Source: Siphonodentalium dalli (Eukaryota > Mollusca > Scaphopoda > Gadilida > Siphonodentaliidae). From it: a DNA stretch of 64,000 nt. Below the pieces are notes generated by a model. That model did not search any database. It saw only the letters and a program-made list of their open reading frames with translations, and was not told the origin of the DNA. This document shows positions 1 through 11,699 of the stretch, piece after piece; positions within the stretch are counted from its first letter, which is position 1, and the number at the start of each line of letters is the position of its first letter. Where the stretch lies: contig CP136064.1 in assembly GCA_032622095.1 (NCBI GenBank), positions 129,193,605 through 129,257,604 on the forward strand, written 5' to 3'. A program made the translations under genes and the position numbers.

Positions 1-101
1 GCACGAGGGGGGGGGGGTGTGATTACTAGTACCTCACGAAACTTATTTGGAACAAATAAAACTATCGTCATCAACTTATATTGACATATATGTGTGAAGG
101 A

Positions 102-675
102 GATACCTGTTTTATCATTAATGTAAATAAACCCCTTAAATGTATGTAGTACAGACTGACCAACTTGTCAGATCATGGGACGGTATAGCCAAGTTTGGCA
201 ATTTATGGTAAAAGGTCCACCCAGGCAAATCACATCGACCCATTGTGTTAATTTTGGTATCAACATGAGCGTAAATATATCCCCGACGAAATTAGTTAAT
301 AAAATGCGACATGAGCCAGCAAACTTCGACACAAAATTGATGTAACCTGTTACGGGGGGTGTTTGTTGACATCAGAGTTTCCAAATATCCAAGCTACAAA
401 AACATGATTTTGCACTATTTAACTTATTGCCGTTGATCGGGGTTAGTCGATTCCTGTGAAAAACACTCTATTCTATTTGATTGAGTAGTTGTCAAAGTTA
501 TATAATTGCGTCTTGTATTATTAAATTAAGAAAAACGTACCGATGTTGAAATGTGCTTTTCTATTTTAAAACAATGTCTCACAAACCGGAAACACAATTC
601 AAAATTCCACTTTCTGTTTAGCCTATCCCTGTCCCTACGGGCGAGTAGCTGGAGTTGGGACAGGGTACCAGTCTA
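102..675. repeat. 574-bp dispersed repeat, copy 1
   Basis: This stretch is nearly identical, in the same orientation, to 6118-6691. Both copies start near ATACCTGTT and end at GGTACCAGTCTA. The sequences on either side are unrelated, so this is a dispersed repeat and not part of a larger duplication. No protein is visible. Short terminal inverted repeats or a target duplication were not found, so the class is unknown. Confidence 0.85.
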
Positions 676-835
676 ACCCGACTTCGTCCGCGCTTTGACC
701 TTGAATTGACCATTTTGAAGGTCAAGGTCAGTTCGGGGTCACAATTTGACCCGTCGAAAACACTCCCCCGATAAAAGCATCCGTAGGTATCATATTTCGT
801 CGAAATCCGTTAATTGTTTAATTTATTTTGAGTTA
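676..835 (+). repeat. Fragment of the AAGGTCA-rich repeat family
   Basis: It begins with ACCCGACTTCGTCC and contains TTGACCTTGAATTGACC, GAAGGTCAAGGTCA and TTTCGTCGAAATCC. These are the same modules, in the same order, as the long copy at 55668-56570. It looks like a 5' fragment of that family and abuts the 574-bp repeat directly. Confidence 0.75.
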
Positions 836-1987
836 ATTCTGCCTTTTTAATCAAGAGACATGATGGTAGCGTCCCGTGATGGTACCCGTCCCTAAAATAG
901 GTACGTTTGTGGGTACCCGTTTCAATGTGAAGATCACCTCGGGCGGAAAGCCCTAAGTACGTCACGCAACACGCTCATGTCTGGATGCAGTCTTACACGC
1001 ACACGCCCAGATGTAACAAGAAAACCATAGTCAGAAATGGTAACGCCACCAAGATTATAGTATTACATATAAATAGAAATTATAAACAATACATAAAATA
1101 TTTTGATAACAATTGCGTTTAAACAAGTAATCCTTCAAATTATTACTAACAAAGCAAGTAAATGACTGTGGGGTCACTCAACAGATTATAAAGACTTGGA
1201 CTTAGTATACTGTAAATACTGGGACTGTATATTTTTAAATTTTAGTCTAAAATTTAAATGAAATAATTAAAAGATAAAATTTAGCAAGTAGTAAAAGTTA
1301 ATTTTATCATTTAATTTTTTTTTTTGGTTAAATAAAGGAATAATTTAAATGTAAAATTTGGTTTAAAAAAAAATGATTGACCGTGGCTCTTCCAATAATT
1401 GCGCGACTGACCTGGTCAATTGTTCTTAAGAAGTTGTTTTGAGAATTACTATGGAGGGACATAGTTATGGCTGTGGCTTCGCGAGTAATTGACTTGGTGA
1501 CGTGATGTTAACAATCTGAACTCCAGTAAACCAAGGACGCTCCATACCAAATATAAGGTAAATAAATAATTCTTTATAAGTTGTTTTAATATTTACTATG
1601 GAGGGAAAGAATTGTGGTGCTGGCTTCGCAACTATTTGACCCCATTGTAACAAATATAAATATTAGTCACTCAGGCAATAGATGTATCTATTCTGTATAT
1701 TAAGTTATTGGGTCTTACGTGTCTTGAGATGTCAAAATATGTTTTGATGGACAGATCGCGCAAGCGCAAGAGACCCCGCCAATCTTATTTGTTGTGCTTC
1801 GAATTGTTGACTTATTAAATATGCACATATACTTAAGAAACAGTCGTGTGCGAAGCGCGCTCCCGTAGGTCGGTTTTTGGATGCCAGTTAATGAAAATAT
1901 CATTGAAATAATCGGTTTCCCCCCAATAAACATCCATATATTCAATATACATGTTTTTGGAGCAGAATTAGGTAGACCATATTGAAC
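836..1987. other. Unassigned AT-rich stretch
   Basis: No gene is recognisable. The one visible structure is a diverged pair near 1436-1512 and 1581-1643. Both contain TTTACTATGGAGGGA or a close variant followed by TGGCTTCGC, so they look like a degraded tandem duplication about 145 bp apart. Poly-A and poly-T runs occur around 1300-1380. Confidence 0.5.
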
Positions 1988-2405
1988 GCCATAATTCTGC
2001 TGTGGTTAAGTGGTCAATTACTTTGGACATTACTGTATGTAGATGGAGTTATCATTAGACCTCACATCCTTATATGGGATACAGTAATGCCCAAAGTAAT
2101 TGACCACTTAACCACAGCAGAATTATGGGTAATTTTTCAGGATTTAAAATCCGGAAAAATTACCCACAATCTGCTGTGCTTAAGTGGTCAATTACTTTGG
2201 ACATTACTGTATGTGGATGGAGTTATCATTAGACCTCACATCCTTATATGGGCTACAGTAATGCCTAAAGTAATTGACCAATTAACCACAGCAGAATTAA
2301 GGGTAATTTTTCAGGATTTAAAATCTTGAAAAATTACCCATAATTCTGCTGTGGTTAAGTGATCAATTACTTTGGACATTACTGTATGTAGATGGAGTTA
2401 AGCCT
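1988..2405. repeat. Tandem array of a hairpin MITE (about 174-bp period)
   Basis: Two complete hairpin elements (2080-2211 and 2254-2386) and a preceding half copy (to 2037) lie head to tail. Each is flanked by TA and starts ACAGTAATGCC. Each arm reads through a TTGACCACTTAACCACAGC-type segment to GGGTAATTTTTCAGGATTT, then returns as its complement. They are separated by a constant linker containing GATGGAGTTATCATTAGACC. The same family occurs alone at 12732-12915. The open frame through this array is a by-product of repetition. Confidence 0.85.
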
Positions 2406-2689
2406 CACATCAGTTTGTTGGGGATTTGGACCTTGACTTGGGACCTCTTTTTTTTTAACGCAACAAATGCGAGTACACCTTATACACAAATTTCTGATGT
2501 AGCCAGAGTTTTTATTGGATAATATTAGTTTGAAGCCTGCTTACATTTCAATATGTTGTCAGTTTTGTATTCTCTGCAGCAGCTAGAACTCGGCGCGTTG
2601 AAGCAAAAGTTATAAAAGAAAAATGTGTACGTAACGAGACTATAATACAAATGAAAAAATAAATTGAGGGAGGGGTGGGCATTACAGGG
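2406..2689. other. Unassigned stretch
   Basis: AT-rich sequence with no recognisable gene or clear repeat. Confidence 0.4.
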
Positions 2690-3490
2690 AACTAAGGGTT
2701 GAACCGATATAAATCTGTAGAGCGATAACGACCAATGTTGACATATTATGCATCTCAACTCTACTGTTGCAACAAGGTTATAAAATAGGGGGGGGTGTCA
2801 GAATTTTAGTCATCTCTATATAGTGCCAGAATAGTAATTTATGGACTTCTATAGTGGTACAATACAAATTAGAATCAAATGATAAAAAATATGTATGTAA
2901 CACAACTATACCGATGAAAGTAAAAATAATAATTTAGGCCGGGATAAGATGTTGGTTTGGTTATATGGACTCGGAGAAAAAGGGGTTCGTACCGATGAAC
3001 TGACATAAATTAGTGGAGCGATGTTGCCATGTAATGCATCGCGACTGTACTAAAGCAGCAATGATATAAAATTGGGGGGGCCCGGGGGGGTCGGAAATTA
3101 TCTCTATCTCTATAGATGGCACCAGAATTATATAGAAAGGAATAGCAATTGATATACGTATACGGTATACTATAGTAATACCATAGACATATAAGTACAA
3201 GTATCACTCAATAAAATATTTCGTAACGTGACTATAGCGATGAAAAAAATAAATAAATTGGACTGGGATTAGAGATTGGGTTGGTTATATGTGGATAATT
3301 GGATATGGAATTCATACCGATGAAATGATACAAATTAGTGGAGCGATAAAGACCAATGTTGACACTTAGTCAGGCTACGCGGGGGAAATAGGGGTTGATA
3401 CGATAGACCGAAATAAATTTGTCGAGTGATAATGACCAATGTTGACGTATAAAGTAACGCGACTGTACTGTTGCACAATTATCATGTAGA
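2690..3490. repeat. Diverged tandem repeat, four units
   Basis: Units starting near 2699, 2988, 3315 and 3395 share ACCGAT, then AATTAGTGGAGCGAT (or a close variant), ACCAATGTTGAC and CGACTGTACT. Two of them are followed by a poly-G run and a block with ATCTCTATA and CACCAGAAT. Spacing is irregular (about 290, 325 and 80 bp), and the units are clearly diverged. No coding potential is supported. Confidence 0.7.
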
Positions 3491-3569
3491 ACCAGTCAAA
3501 TATGGACTCTGGTGCCAATATGGAACAGCTCAGAAAACATTTGAAGGGCCCTAAAATTTATGGGATCTG

Positions 3570-3871
3570 CCATACAAATCGATTTATGTTGATAAATCTC
3601 TTATTTTTCAAAATTTTAAGCTGAGACTTGGTGTGTTTGAGTGGGATACGTATATATTCCTAAAATGATAGGATACAGCACATAATTATGTTTTAGGTGG
3701 AAGAAATGAATTTTTTTCGATGATAAAATTTAACAATAAGTTAAATTTTAATAACATGGGATTTGCAAATAAAATCGATTTATGTTGACAAAACTTATAT
3801 ATTCTTAAAATGACAGAGTCCAGCGCGTAATTATCTTTTAGATGGAAGAAATTGAATTTGTTTTCGATAAC
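3570..3871. repeat. Diverged direct repeat, two units
   Basis: Two related blocks share ATCGATTTATGTTGA, then TATATTC-TAAAATGA, TAATTAT and a TTTAG-TGGAAGAAAT segment. The blocks run about 3577-3724 and 3772-3871. They look like an old tandem duplication. Confidence 0.6.
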
Positions 3872-5572
3872 CATCTACGGCCGTACTACGGCCGGGTTTA
3901 TCGAGTACGCTATTTTATAAACAAACTTTTGTCAATAGCCGTTTTGGTCAAACTAAACCTTTTTCGACCGGGAAAGCAGATCCGAATAGTAGCTAAGATG
4001 TATTTAGATAGAATTATCAAAAGAATTTGACCGATTAGGGTGCATTTTAAAAGAATCGAGTGGAGAAATCTTGGTGACATTTTCATAAAACACGCCGATA
4101 ATTCCAAAGATAAAAGATGGCGGTTACTACAAAAAAAAACAGACATGCGCACTCCAATTAAAATTACCCATAATTCAGTTCACTACACCAGGGGCTCCCA
4201 ACAGGTTATACAATATTTTCAGGCTATCAGATTATTTATATTTTCGACTTTAAGTTTACAATTTGAGCCTGTCCTCACTCTATCGATACGATTTATCATA
4301 AACATATTATACACCAGTGGCGTTAACTTTACAACTTCGGCATCTACGTGATTATATCGGTACGATTCAGTAAGGTACAAACAATCTCCAAGAATACATT
4401 CGCCCTGTACTCCATGCGATATAAAAAAAACAAATGCTAGAAACACCACACTAGGTGGCGTAATAATCACATTACACACATACGCTCTTTATCGACGACA
4501 CTGCGGATACGAACGCTCTTTAACTATCAACGCGATTAACCCCACCGTGCCAATGGCGGTAATTTTTGTGACTGGGGTGGAGAATGGGTGCTCTGACGTT
4601 CTCAGAAGCGATGCAATTCCACTTCATCTGGTATTTTACCCTTAGATAGAAAGTTTGGGCTCAATCCGTCCGGCAGTTTTCGAGTTCATCGCGATCACAC
4701 ACACACGTGTACATATCTTCCAAAATATATAATAGATAAGTGTCTAGTGTTGGAAATTAAACAGTTTATGTTCACGCTGAAGCTCGGATATTACAGGCCA
4801 AATCCTACGAGTGGACAAATTACTGTTCAATTTCCCACACAAGACACTTATGATATTTTGTTTATCCACCGACTCGAATACTAAGAAATTTTGCGAAATA
4901 TTCAACTCAGAATGTGAATTTAACAAGAGTTCCTCCATTGGAAATGGCACATACATGCGGCAAGGCGAACGTGGCGTACAGAATTATTTTTAATCTGACA
5001 TTTTATTACTATGTCATTTTCTGTCAGTTCAGAATCCGTGTGGTACCGTTCACGCACGACAACATGTCTGTGCTATAGTTGACAGGCGCCATGTTTCTAT
5101 TCTGATTCATATGAACGCATTTGTGAAGTTTAATAGCTAAAACGCAGGATCTATCGGCACACGGAAGTGTTTCCGCCATATTCAATCGGCAAAATATCCG
5201 GTTACTTTCGATTTGCTAGTTAATACATATCGCGTGTTTTCTGGTTTCCGCTTTCGAGAAATCGGCGAGGTTTGCCGAACAATGACGAGGGAATACGAAT
5301 ATACTACAACAACAATGGCAGCATTCCGTTTTTCGTGAATTGACGATATTTGCAAGGAAATGGTTTACTTGTTTAAGCTAATTCCGTAGTCGCGAATTCC
5401 TAATTACAAAAAAATAAAATGAAGTCGGAGGAAATTTTTGAAAAACGGGCGGGTTACCCTAAACACAGGTATTCTTCGTTTTGGCCTAACCGACGCAAAT
5501 CAAAATCACTCATAAAGTCACTTAAATTGTGCGATTTCAGGTTTGGACCTTCACCTACAGTGAAGTACATTA
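3872..5572. other. Mostly unassigned stretch
   Basis: No gene is recognisable on either strand. AATTACCCATAATTC near 4163 resembles the core of the hairpin MITE family seen at 2.0 and 12.7 kb. The reverse complement of AATAAAGAGCG appears near 4484. A repeat tail lies at 4655-4740. Confidence 0.4.
4655..4740 (+). repeat. 3' tail of the AAGGTCA-rich repeat family
   Basis: TTTTCGAGTTCATCGCGA, a short CA run, then ATCTTCCAAAATATATAATA. This is the same ending as the full copy that finishes at about 56570. The upstream body is missing, as expected for a truncated retroposed or decayed copy. The exact transposon class is unknown. Confidence 0.7.
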
Positions 5573-5576
5573 TTAA

Positions 5577-6042
5577 AAGGTACTCAATATCCGATTAAGC
5601 ACTCTTAAATTACTATTTGGCTTCAGGGGTAAAAAATAATTAAAATATTTGGTTCGAGTCGAGGAACCCATCAAACAAAGCTCAGAGTTATTAGATATTG
5701 ATTTTTGAAATTTGTAATTTTCTCGAGATATGTACCGGTACTAATAATTGCCCCTAAATTCGTAATTTTCTCGAGATGTGTACACCAGAAACACTATTCA
5801 AACAGACGAGGGTGGATAACTCTAAAATCAAGTGGTAATAATAACGCAATTTTGACCGAGAACATCCTTTTGACGGAGTGTTCTGGGCCAGAAAAAAATA
5901 GAAATAACAACACTTCAAATATCGATATCTGATCACCCTGTCAGAGCGTTGATTGGTAGGTTCCTCGACTCGAATCAATTATTTTTACCCCGAAGCAAAA
6001 GAAATAGTAATTTATGAGTGTCTGATCGGATTGAGTATACCT
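5577..6042. mobile_element. 466-bp nonautonomous element with ~95-bp inverted ends
   Basis: The left end (5577 to about 5672) and the right end (about 5947-6042) are inverted copies sharing the TACTCAAT, AATTACTATTT and TTCGAGTCGAGGAACC segments. TTAA lies immediately outside both ends (5573-5576 and 6043-6046), which would fit a TTAA-targeting DNA transposon such as piggyBac. The termini (AAGGTA and AGGTA) are not the typical piggyBac CCC start, so the family is uncertain. No transposase is present. Confidence 0.7.
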
Positions 6043-6117
6043 TTAAGAAAATTGAAAAATATATTCCCTCCGTTATTTTTTCAGACTTTATAAATTATGT
6101 TCCCTGTCAAAACTTCA

Positions 6118-6691
6118 ATACCTGTTAGTATCAGTAATGTAAATAAACCCCTTAAATGTATGTAGTACAGACTGACCAACTTGGCAGAGCATGGGACGGT
6201 ATAGCCAAGTTTGGCAATTTATGGTAAAAGGTCCACCCAGGCAAATCACATTGACCCATTGTGTTAATTCTGGTATCAACATGAGCGTAAATATATCCCC
6301 GACGAATTTAGTTAATAAAATGCGACATGAGCCAGCAAACTTCGACACAAAATTGATGTAACCGGTTACCGGGGGTGTTTGTTGACATCAGAATTTCCAA
6401 ATATCCAAGCTACAAAAACATGATTTCGCACTATTTAACTTATTGCCATTGATCGGGGTTAGTCGATTCCTGTGAAAAACACTCTATTCAATTTGATCGA
6501 GTAGTTGTCAAAGTTATATACTTGCGTCTTGTATTATTAAATTAAGAAAAACGTACCGATGTTGAAATGTGCTTTTCTATTTTAAAACAATATCTCACAA
6601 ACCGGAAACACAATTCAAAATTCCACTTTCTGTTTAGCCTATCCCTGTCCCTACGGGCGAGTAGCAGGAGTTGGGATAGGGTACCAGTCTA
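6118..6691. repeat. 574-bp dispersed repeat, copy 2
   Basis: Direct copy of 102-675 with scattered substitutions. It is followed by different sequence from copy 1, which fixes the right boundary at GTACCAGTCTA. Confidence 0.85.
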
Positions 6692-9600
6692 CCGAAATGC
6701 TGTATATTTTATCGGTATCGTATTTCGGAGTCCTTGCTCGTGTACGTGTGTGGGCTGTGGGCGTATCTACATGTATGCATCCATGACCCAATCAAATCAA
6801 ATCAAGTTTATTGTCTATGTAAATCAATTAATGACATTTAGACATCAGTTAACATATATACATATAATTTACATGTTACACGCGTGCGTTGTGATATGTT
6901 TCCCCACAGCAACAGGCAGCCTTGAGCATATTAAAGCCGCACACATTTCTTGGAAGTCCAAAAAAATGCATGCAGCTCCAATCTACCCACGACTACCAAC
7001 CACTGTGGTAACACCCTCGTTCCACCACCCCGCCATACCACTTCACCGGGCGCCATGGTGGAGCACACTCCGCTCCACACGAGACAAATGCACCGTGTGG
7101 AGCGGGGCCCGATCGACCCAGGCATCCCTCCGCGGCACCGCGGAGCTGGTGCACTTTTACTGACCATTTCTTATTTTCCATATATCTGGCGAAATATTCT
7201 GATTTTAATTAAAATAAACTTTAGATGAGCCTAAATAGTTCATTGATAATATAAAACAAGGTATTAAAATTAGTTAATATCACTAGCATTGTCGCTGTTG
7301 GCATTGATTTCGATAGCTCACGATATATATAATGTATCGGCACAGAACTACACGCATTTAAGCTACCTCTTCACGCCCCTGTTTTCATTTCTGCTATTTT
7401 TGGCACATTGTCTAATTAGGTCAGGGACCATATAAGCGCACGTGCAGATCTTGCTGAGCGGGTAACCTTGACACGATGACACAGTTAGCCAAAAGGCAGT
7501 GACCGACTGGTGTGTTCGTGAATTTGTGATTTATTTCTGGAGTTGTTCGGTAGATTTAAGGAGTGAATTGTGAATGTATATATGGAGTCTTGACGCGTAA
7601 TTCTAGGTCTGAGCTTACTGGAAACAATGACATACTTTAATCTGTCATTTATCGTTTGAGTCAAATACACTTCAATTCTTAAAAGTAACTACAGAATTTG
7701 ACCCCGTCTGACTCAGTGACTGCGTGTCGTAGAGTGCCGATTCATTACAATATCTGTGTTAGAGATATGGTGTTTGAAATTACAGTCTCATTAATATTTT
7801 CACCATTGCGGCATGGCCAGAAGACCGAGAAAGTGAGGGGTTGTAATATATACATGGTGAGTATCATATAGATTAAATTAAATATCATTTCATGCATATT
7901 AGTATTACTACTATTCATGAAATTTCAGGGGGGTGGGGGGGGGGGGGGGTCAGGTGACCAAACCTGTATGGGGACCTCCAAGCAAATCTCCACAGCATAA
8001 GTTGTATATAAGCAGTTATCTGTGACGTAAATCAGAAGTATCTTTAAACATACTTTACATTTAACTGACGGATTGGGATTGGTAAAATATCTTTTTGCTA
8101 TAAATTTATGGCGATTTTTCCCTGGATTTGCAACATTTGACAAAAATTCAGAATAATTACACCAGCTTTCTAATGCTTATAATGGTACATCGACCCGACT
8201 TACTGATAAATTATGTATTATTTCCAATAGCACACAACATCACAATCAGAACATTTTGAAACTCTGTAAACCTTGCTGCAGAGGCTCGCATAAAGGTGCC
8301 CACCCCACAATGGCCACATAACCGTCTCCCCAAATACCTACAATAATATTAAATACATTCATATCTGAGAGTGACATTAGATGAATGAACTCCCATAATT
8401 TATTAACCTCATACTAGTATATTTATCATCGGCATCACTAATTATTATTACATATTTTTTATAATAATATATCAAAGACAGAATTTATTTAGTTTAATTT
8501 TGTTATATGAGTTCAATTTTACATTTAGATTTAAATTTGGGATTGGTTGGTCGACTGCACCTCATATGAGTTCTCTTTAAAGGATCTGACGGATTAGTAT
8601 TATCCATGACCATTGAACATAAGATGAAATTGTTCATGTTTTCTAAGATAGTAATTAAAATCAAATAATACTGATTAGAAATGGACAATTCATTCAATTG
8701 CTTGTCTTAAATTAAAATTCATTTTATTTGTTTTTTCAGTTAATGTCACATCGAGTAGTCACTTAGAATAGATTATTTCATAAGTTTTCATAAGAGGACC
8801 AGTCAGTTCACCAATCTCCCCAGTTCCCCAGAATTGAGGCTGTTGGACTTTAGATCTATTTTTAATGTTTACAGATTAATTACTATGACAATGCACAAAA
8901 TGGATTCGTGTGATGTGTTAAAGCGACACACACACAATATCTGAGAGGCATGTGCATGCACCATTGCTGACTTAGTTAACCGGGTCTAACTAAAATTGTG
9001 GAACACCAGTATACATTACATATCCCATATTCTCAGTTGGTTGCACTTTTAGTCTGACACATTAATACTTAGTAGTAGCATATTTGGTTAATTATCTTAT
9101 TTGACAATGAGTCATTTGAGATTTGGGTAAACAATATACGGTATACTTATAATCATAATATTTTTAATTTAAAGTTACCCTTTAACCCTAATATTCAATA
9201 TATATCATTTATATGACCTACATAGTACTCATACATTTATAAAATTTTGTATTCTGTCTCTTATACATGTAACTCAATTTTTACAAGTATTTCACTCATA
9301 CATAAGAATTTAATTGGTCAAATTTCTTATTCCATCTTATATAATTAGGCAAATTTCAGTATTTCCGCCACGCACCACCAGTTTTTATACACATTTTTGC
9401 AGTGGACTTACACTGCATGGGAATGGTTGTGACATTCCCAGTTTGTCATCTAGTTTGACCACAAACGCTGATTGACGAAACTTCATTCAGATAAATAAAA
9501 TAATTTCCGTCGGGGTATATAGTGCATCAATTATCATTTACAAGATTACAATAGTGCCACGGGTCCGGAGTGTTTGACCACAACGCCATAATGAATTCAC

Positions 9601-10700
9601 ATTGGTGTTATTTACGCTGGTCAGTCATTAGATTCTCACACATAGGGTAAGATATCGCCTTTAAGCGTTATATTATAACGCACATCTTATTTGTAATTGC
9701 GAACATAACGAGGTGTGGATTACCCCGTGTATTATACTTGTGAAGATTAAAGGCCACCGACCGATTGACAGTCTGTTGATTTTGACAATTGAATTACGGG
9801 AGGATTACAACCAAAAGGCGAAAACAGGCTAATATTCTGAAGTAGTAATGATTTTTTGCTGTTTGAAAGGGGCTGTATATGTTGGTTCATTTAACGCCGT
9901 CGAAATGGCGTGGGATCCTAAATTTACAAGCGAAAATATGACTGAACGTCCTTATTCAAAACATCATGTCTCGGCTAGTATTTTCATGTGCGATTTCGTT
10001 TGGTGTAAACAATATTTATTCCCAATACAAAACAAGATGAATATTTCAACAAAAATGCTAATGGATGATTAAGTGTGATTGGAATGGGATGGACAACAAG
10101 CCTATTGTGGCTTTTGTGTAAGTCCTCTCCCAGATCGCTCAAATTTCCCGAACTACATCAGACCGTTCGGCGAGTCAGGCGGGAATTTTTGCTGGTTTGT
10201 ACTTTAGATAACTTAGTGGTGATTTTAATATAGATCACACTCAATAACAGATAGCAAGAGATAAGATAAGGACTAGCGTGGGGTAAGATTTGGGAATTGA
10301 AGATAACCCAGGGACACACGTCACAAGCGACAGAGGTGGCGATCGAGATCGTGTGTTTTACGATTTGTTTTACTGTCCCCATGCTTGATACATCAATAAG
10401 TTTGGAAAGTCACACAAAAAAATAGGTTGAAAACTTGAAATTGTAGTTTGATTTACGAAGTATTAGGCTAGCTTATTTACATGTATATAGTAATTTATTG
10501 TTTTCAGACCAAACATCATATAGATGCTGTGGATATTTTCCTACTGTATATAGCTAGGCCTATGCATAGCCATTTTGCAGGGGATCGAGGGAGTGAACAA
10601 AAATCCATACAAGATGATTTATATAAATCCCCCCCCCCGAAATGGTTACCAGTTCAGTAGAAAAATTGGAGACCTTTTTTGCAATTAATCCTTAAATTAT
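6692..10700. other. Unassigned stretch with local hairpins
   Basis: No gene is recognisable in about 4 kb. Visible items are an AATCAAATCAAATCAAGTTT run near 6790, which resembles the tail of a retroposon. There is also a poly-G run at 7926-7949, and long AT-rich stretches from 8.1 to 9.4 kb. Short open frames here have no recognisable motif. Confidence 0.4.
7070..7146. other. Two adjacent GC-rich hairpins
   Basis: CCGCTCCACACG (7070-7081) pairs perfectly with CGTGTGGAGCGG (7094-7105) across a 12-base loop. It is followed by CTCCGCGG-CAC-CGCGGAG (about 7129-7146). They stand out in an AT-rich setting. They could be the core of an unrecognised MITE or a structured RNA, but no other evidence supports either. 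Confidence 0.6.
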
Positions 10701-10814
10701 ACTGCTGCCTGGGTTTTATGATTGAAATTAAATGCAGTTTTAACAGCTCCTGCTATAAAATATGATAATATCCCCGGCGCCACGTCCCTTTGTAAAATAG
10801 CTTCATTGAAACCG

Positions 10815-11215
10815 TGCAAGGGCGAAACCAAGGGGCGGCGGCTCTATTTTCGCCAGAGCAAGGAACTTTTGCGAGGTGTCCTGGCACCATGCATTTGTCT
10901 CGGGCGCCCGAAAATTCCGCACGGAATATTGCTAGTTACATGCATGCAAATATAGCAGTTTACATGTTTTAAATTACTTAAACGTAGGTCTATATAGTTA
11001 TTTTAACTGTGCGTTGAAATAACTTCAATTTGGCATTCCACGCGATATGTGTAGCCAGCATGCAAGGGGCGAATTCAATATCCCGATATGAGGGCCCCGG
11101 GCTATTTTTCGCCATACAGGGCAAACAATTTCTGCGACATTTTGTATCGGAGTGTCGGAAAATATCTCGCCCGGCGCCAAGTTTTGGGCGCCCGAAGTTT
11201 CAACACTGAATATTT
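10815..11215. repeat. Diverged direct repeat with GGGCGCCCGAA ends
   Basis: Two blocks (about 10815-10945 and 11062-11215) share GGGCGAA, a TATTTTTCGCCA-type segment, a GGCAA segment, TTTGCGA or TCTGCGA, and TCGGGCGCCCGAA or TTGGGCGCCCGAA, then GAATATT. They are old copies of one sequence. No coding potential is supported. Confidence 0.6.
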
Positions 11216-11283
11216 CTATCAAAAATAAATAGCAATTCTAAAAGTGGAGTCCAAATTTAGACAGTTTCATCTACATACTGGCG

Positions 11284-11375
11284 TATTTAAACTCGAGCAG
11301 TACTATTTTTCGCACACCCATCGGTGTGCGAATTTAAAACTGAGCGAAAAATAGTACGACTGCTTAGTTTAAACC
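11284..11375. mobile_element. Short palindromic element
   Basis: An inner hairpin, TTCGCACACC-CATC-GGTGTGCGAA (11309-11332), has a perfect 10-bp stem. It sits inside outer inverted segments, AGTACTATTTTTCGC on the left and GCGAAAAATAGTAC on the right, with TTTAAAC outside both. A palindrome nearly 90 bp long is typical of a small MITE. No target duplication was identified. Confidence 0.6.
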
Positions 11376-11448
11376 AACCACCGATAAACAAGAAGGCTAT
11401 ACCAGTAGGCTATATGTTGATGAGTTACGTACATCATATATATAGCAG

Positions 11449-11699
11449 AGACGTGGCGACAGGGGGGGGGGGGGTCAAAATATTCAACAGTTGGAAATTT
11501 CATACCTGACACAACTTGTGTCCTGGTCCTGGCCCCATGGCCAGTTAAAAACTTGTAGTTTATTTAAGAAAACAATATTGTCGTGCATTTGGTCAAAATT
11601 GTCACTGGAATTGTCATCAGTTGGAAATTTTCCAACCTAAGTCGGGGTGTCAGGTTTGAAATTTCCAACTCTCCATATAAAAGCTTGAGGCTAGTCTAG
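11449..11699 (+). repeat. GACGTGGC-family fragment
   Basis: It starts AGAGACGTGGCGACAGGGG with a long G run. It then has CAACAGTTGGAAATTTCAT, ACCTGACACAAC, CAGTTGGAAATTTTCCAACC and AAGCTTGAGG. The same ordered modules are present at 15558-16290 and in both arms of the 18-20.9 kb inverted repeat. The copy is cut off where the 11.7-kb array begins. Confidence 0.7.

Noticed and set aside
5650-5665. GGTTCGAGTC as a tRNA B-box
   Set aside because: No A-box at the right distance and no cloverleaf. It lies inside the inverted end of the 5.6-6.0-kb element.
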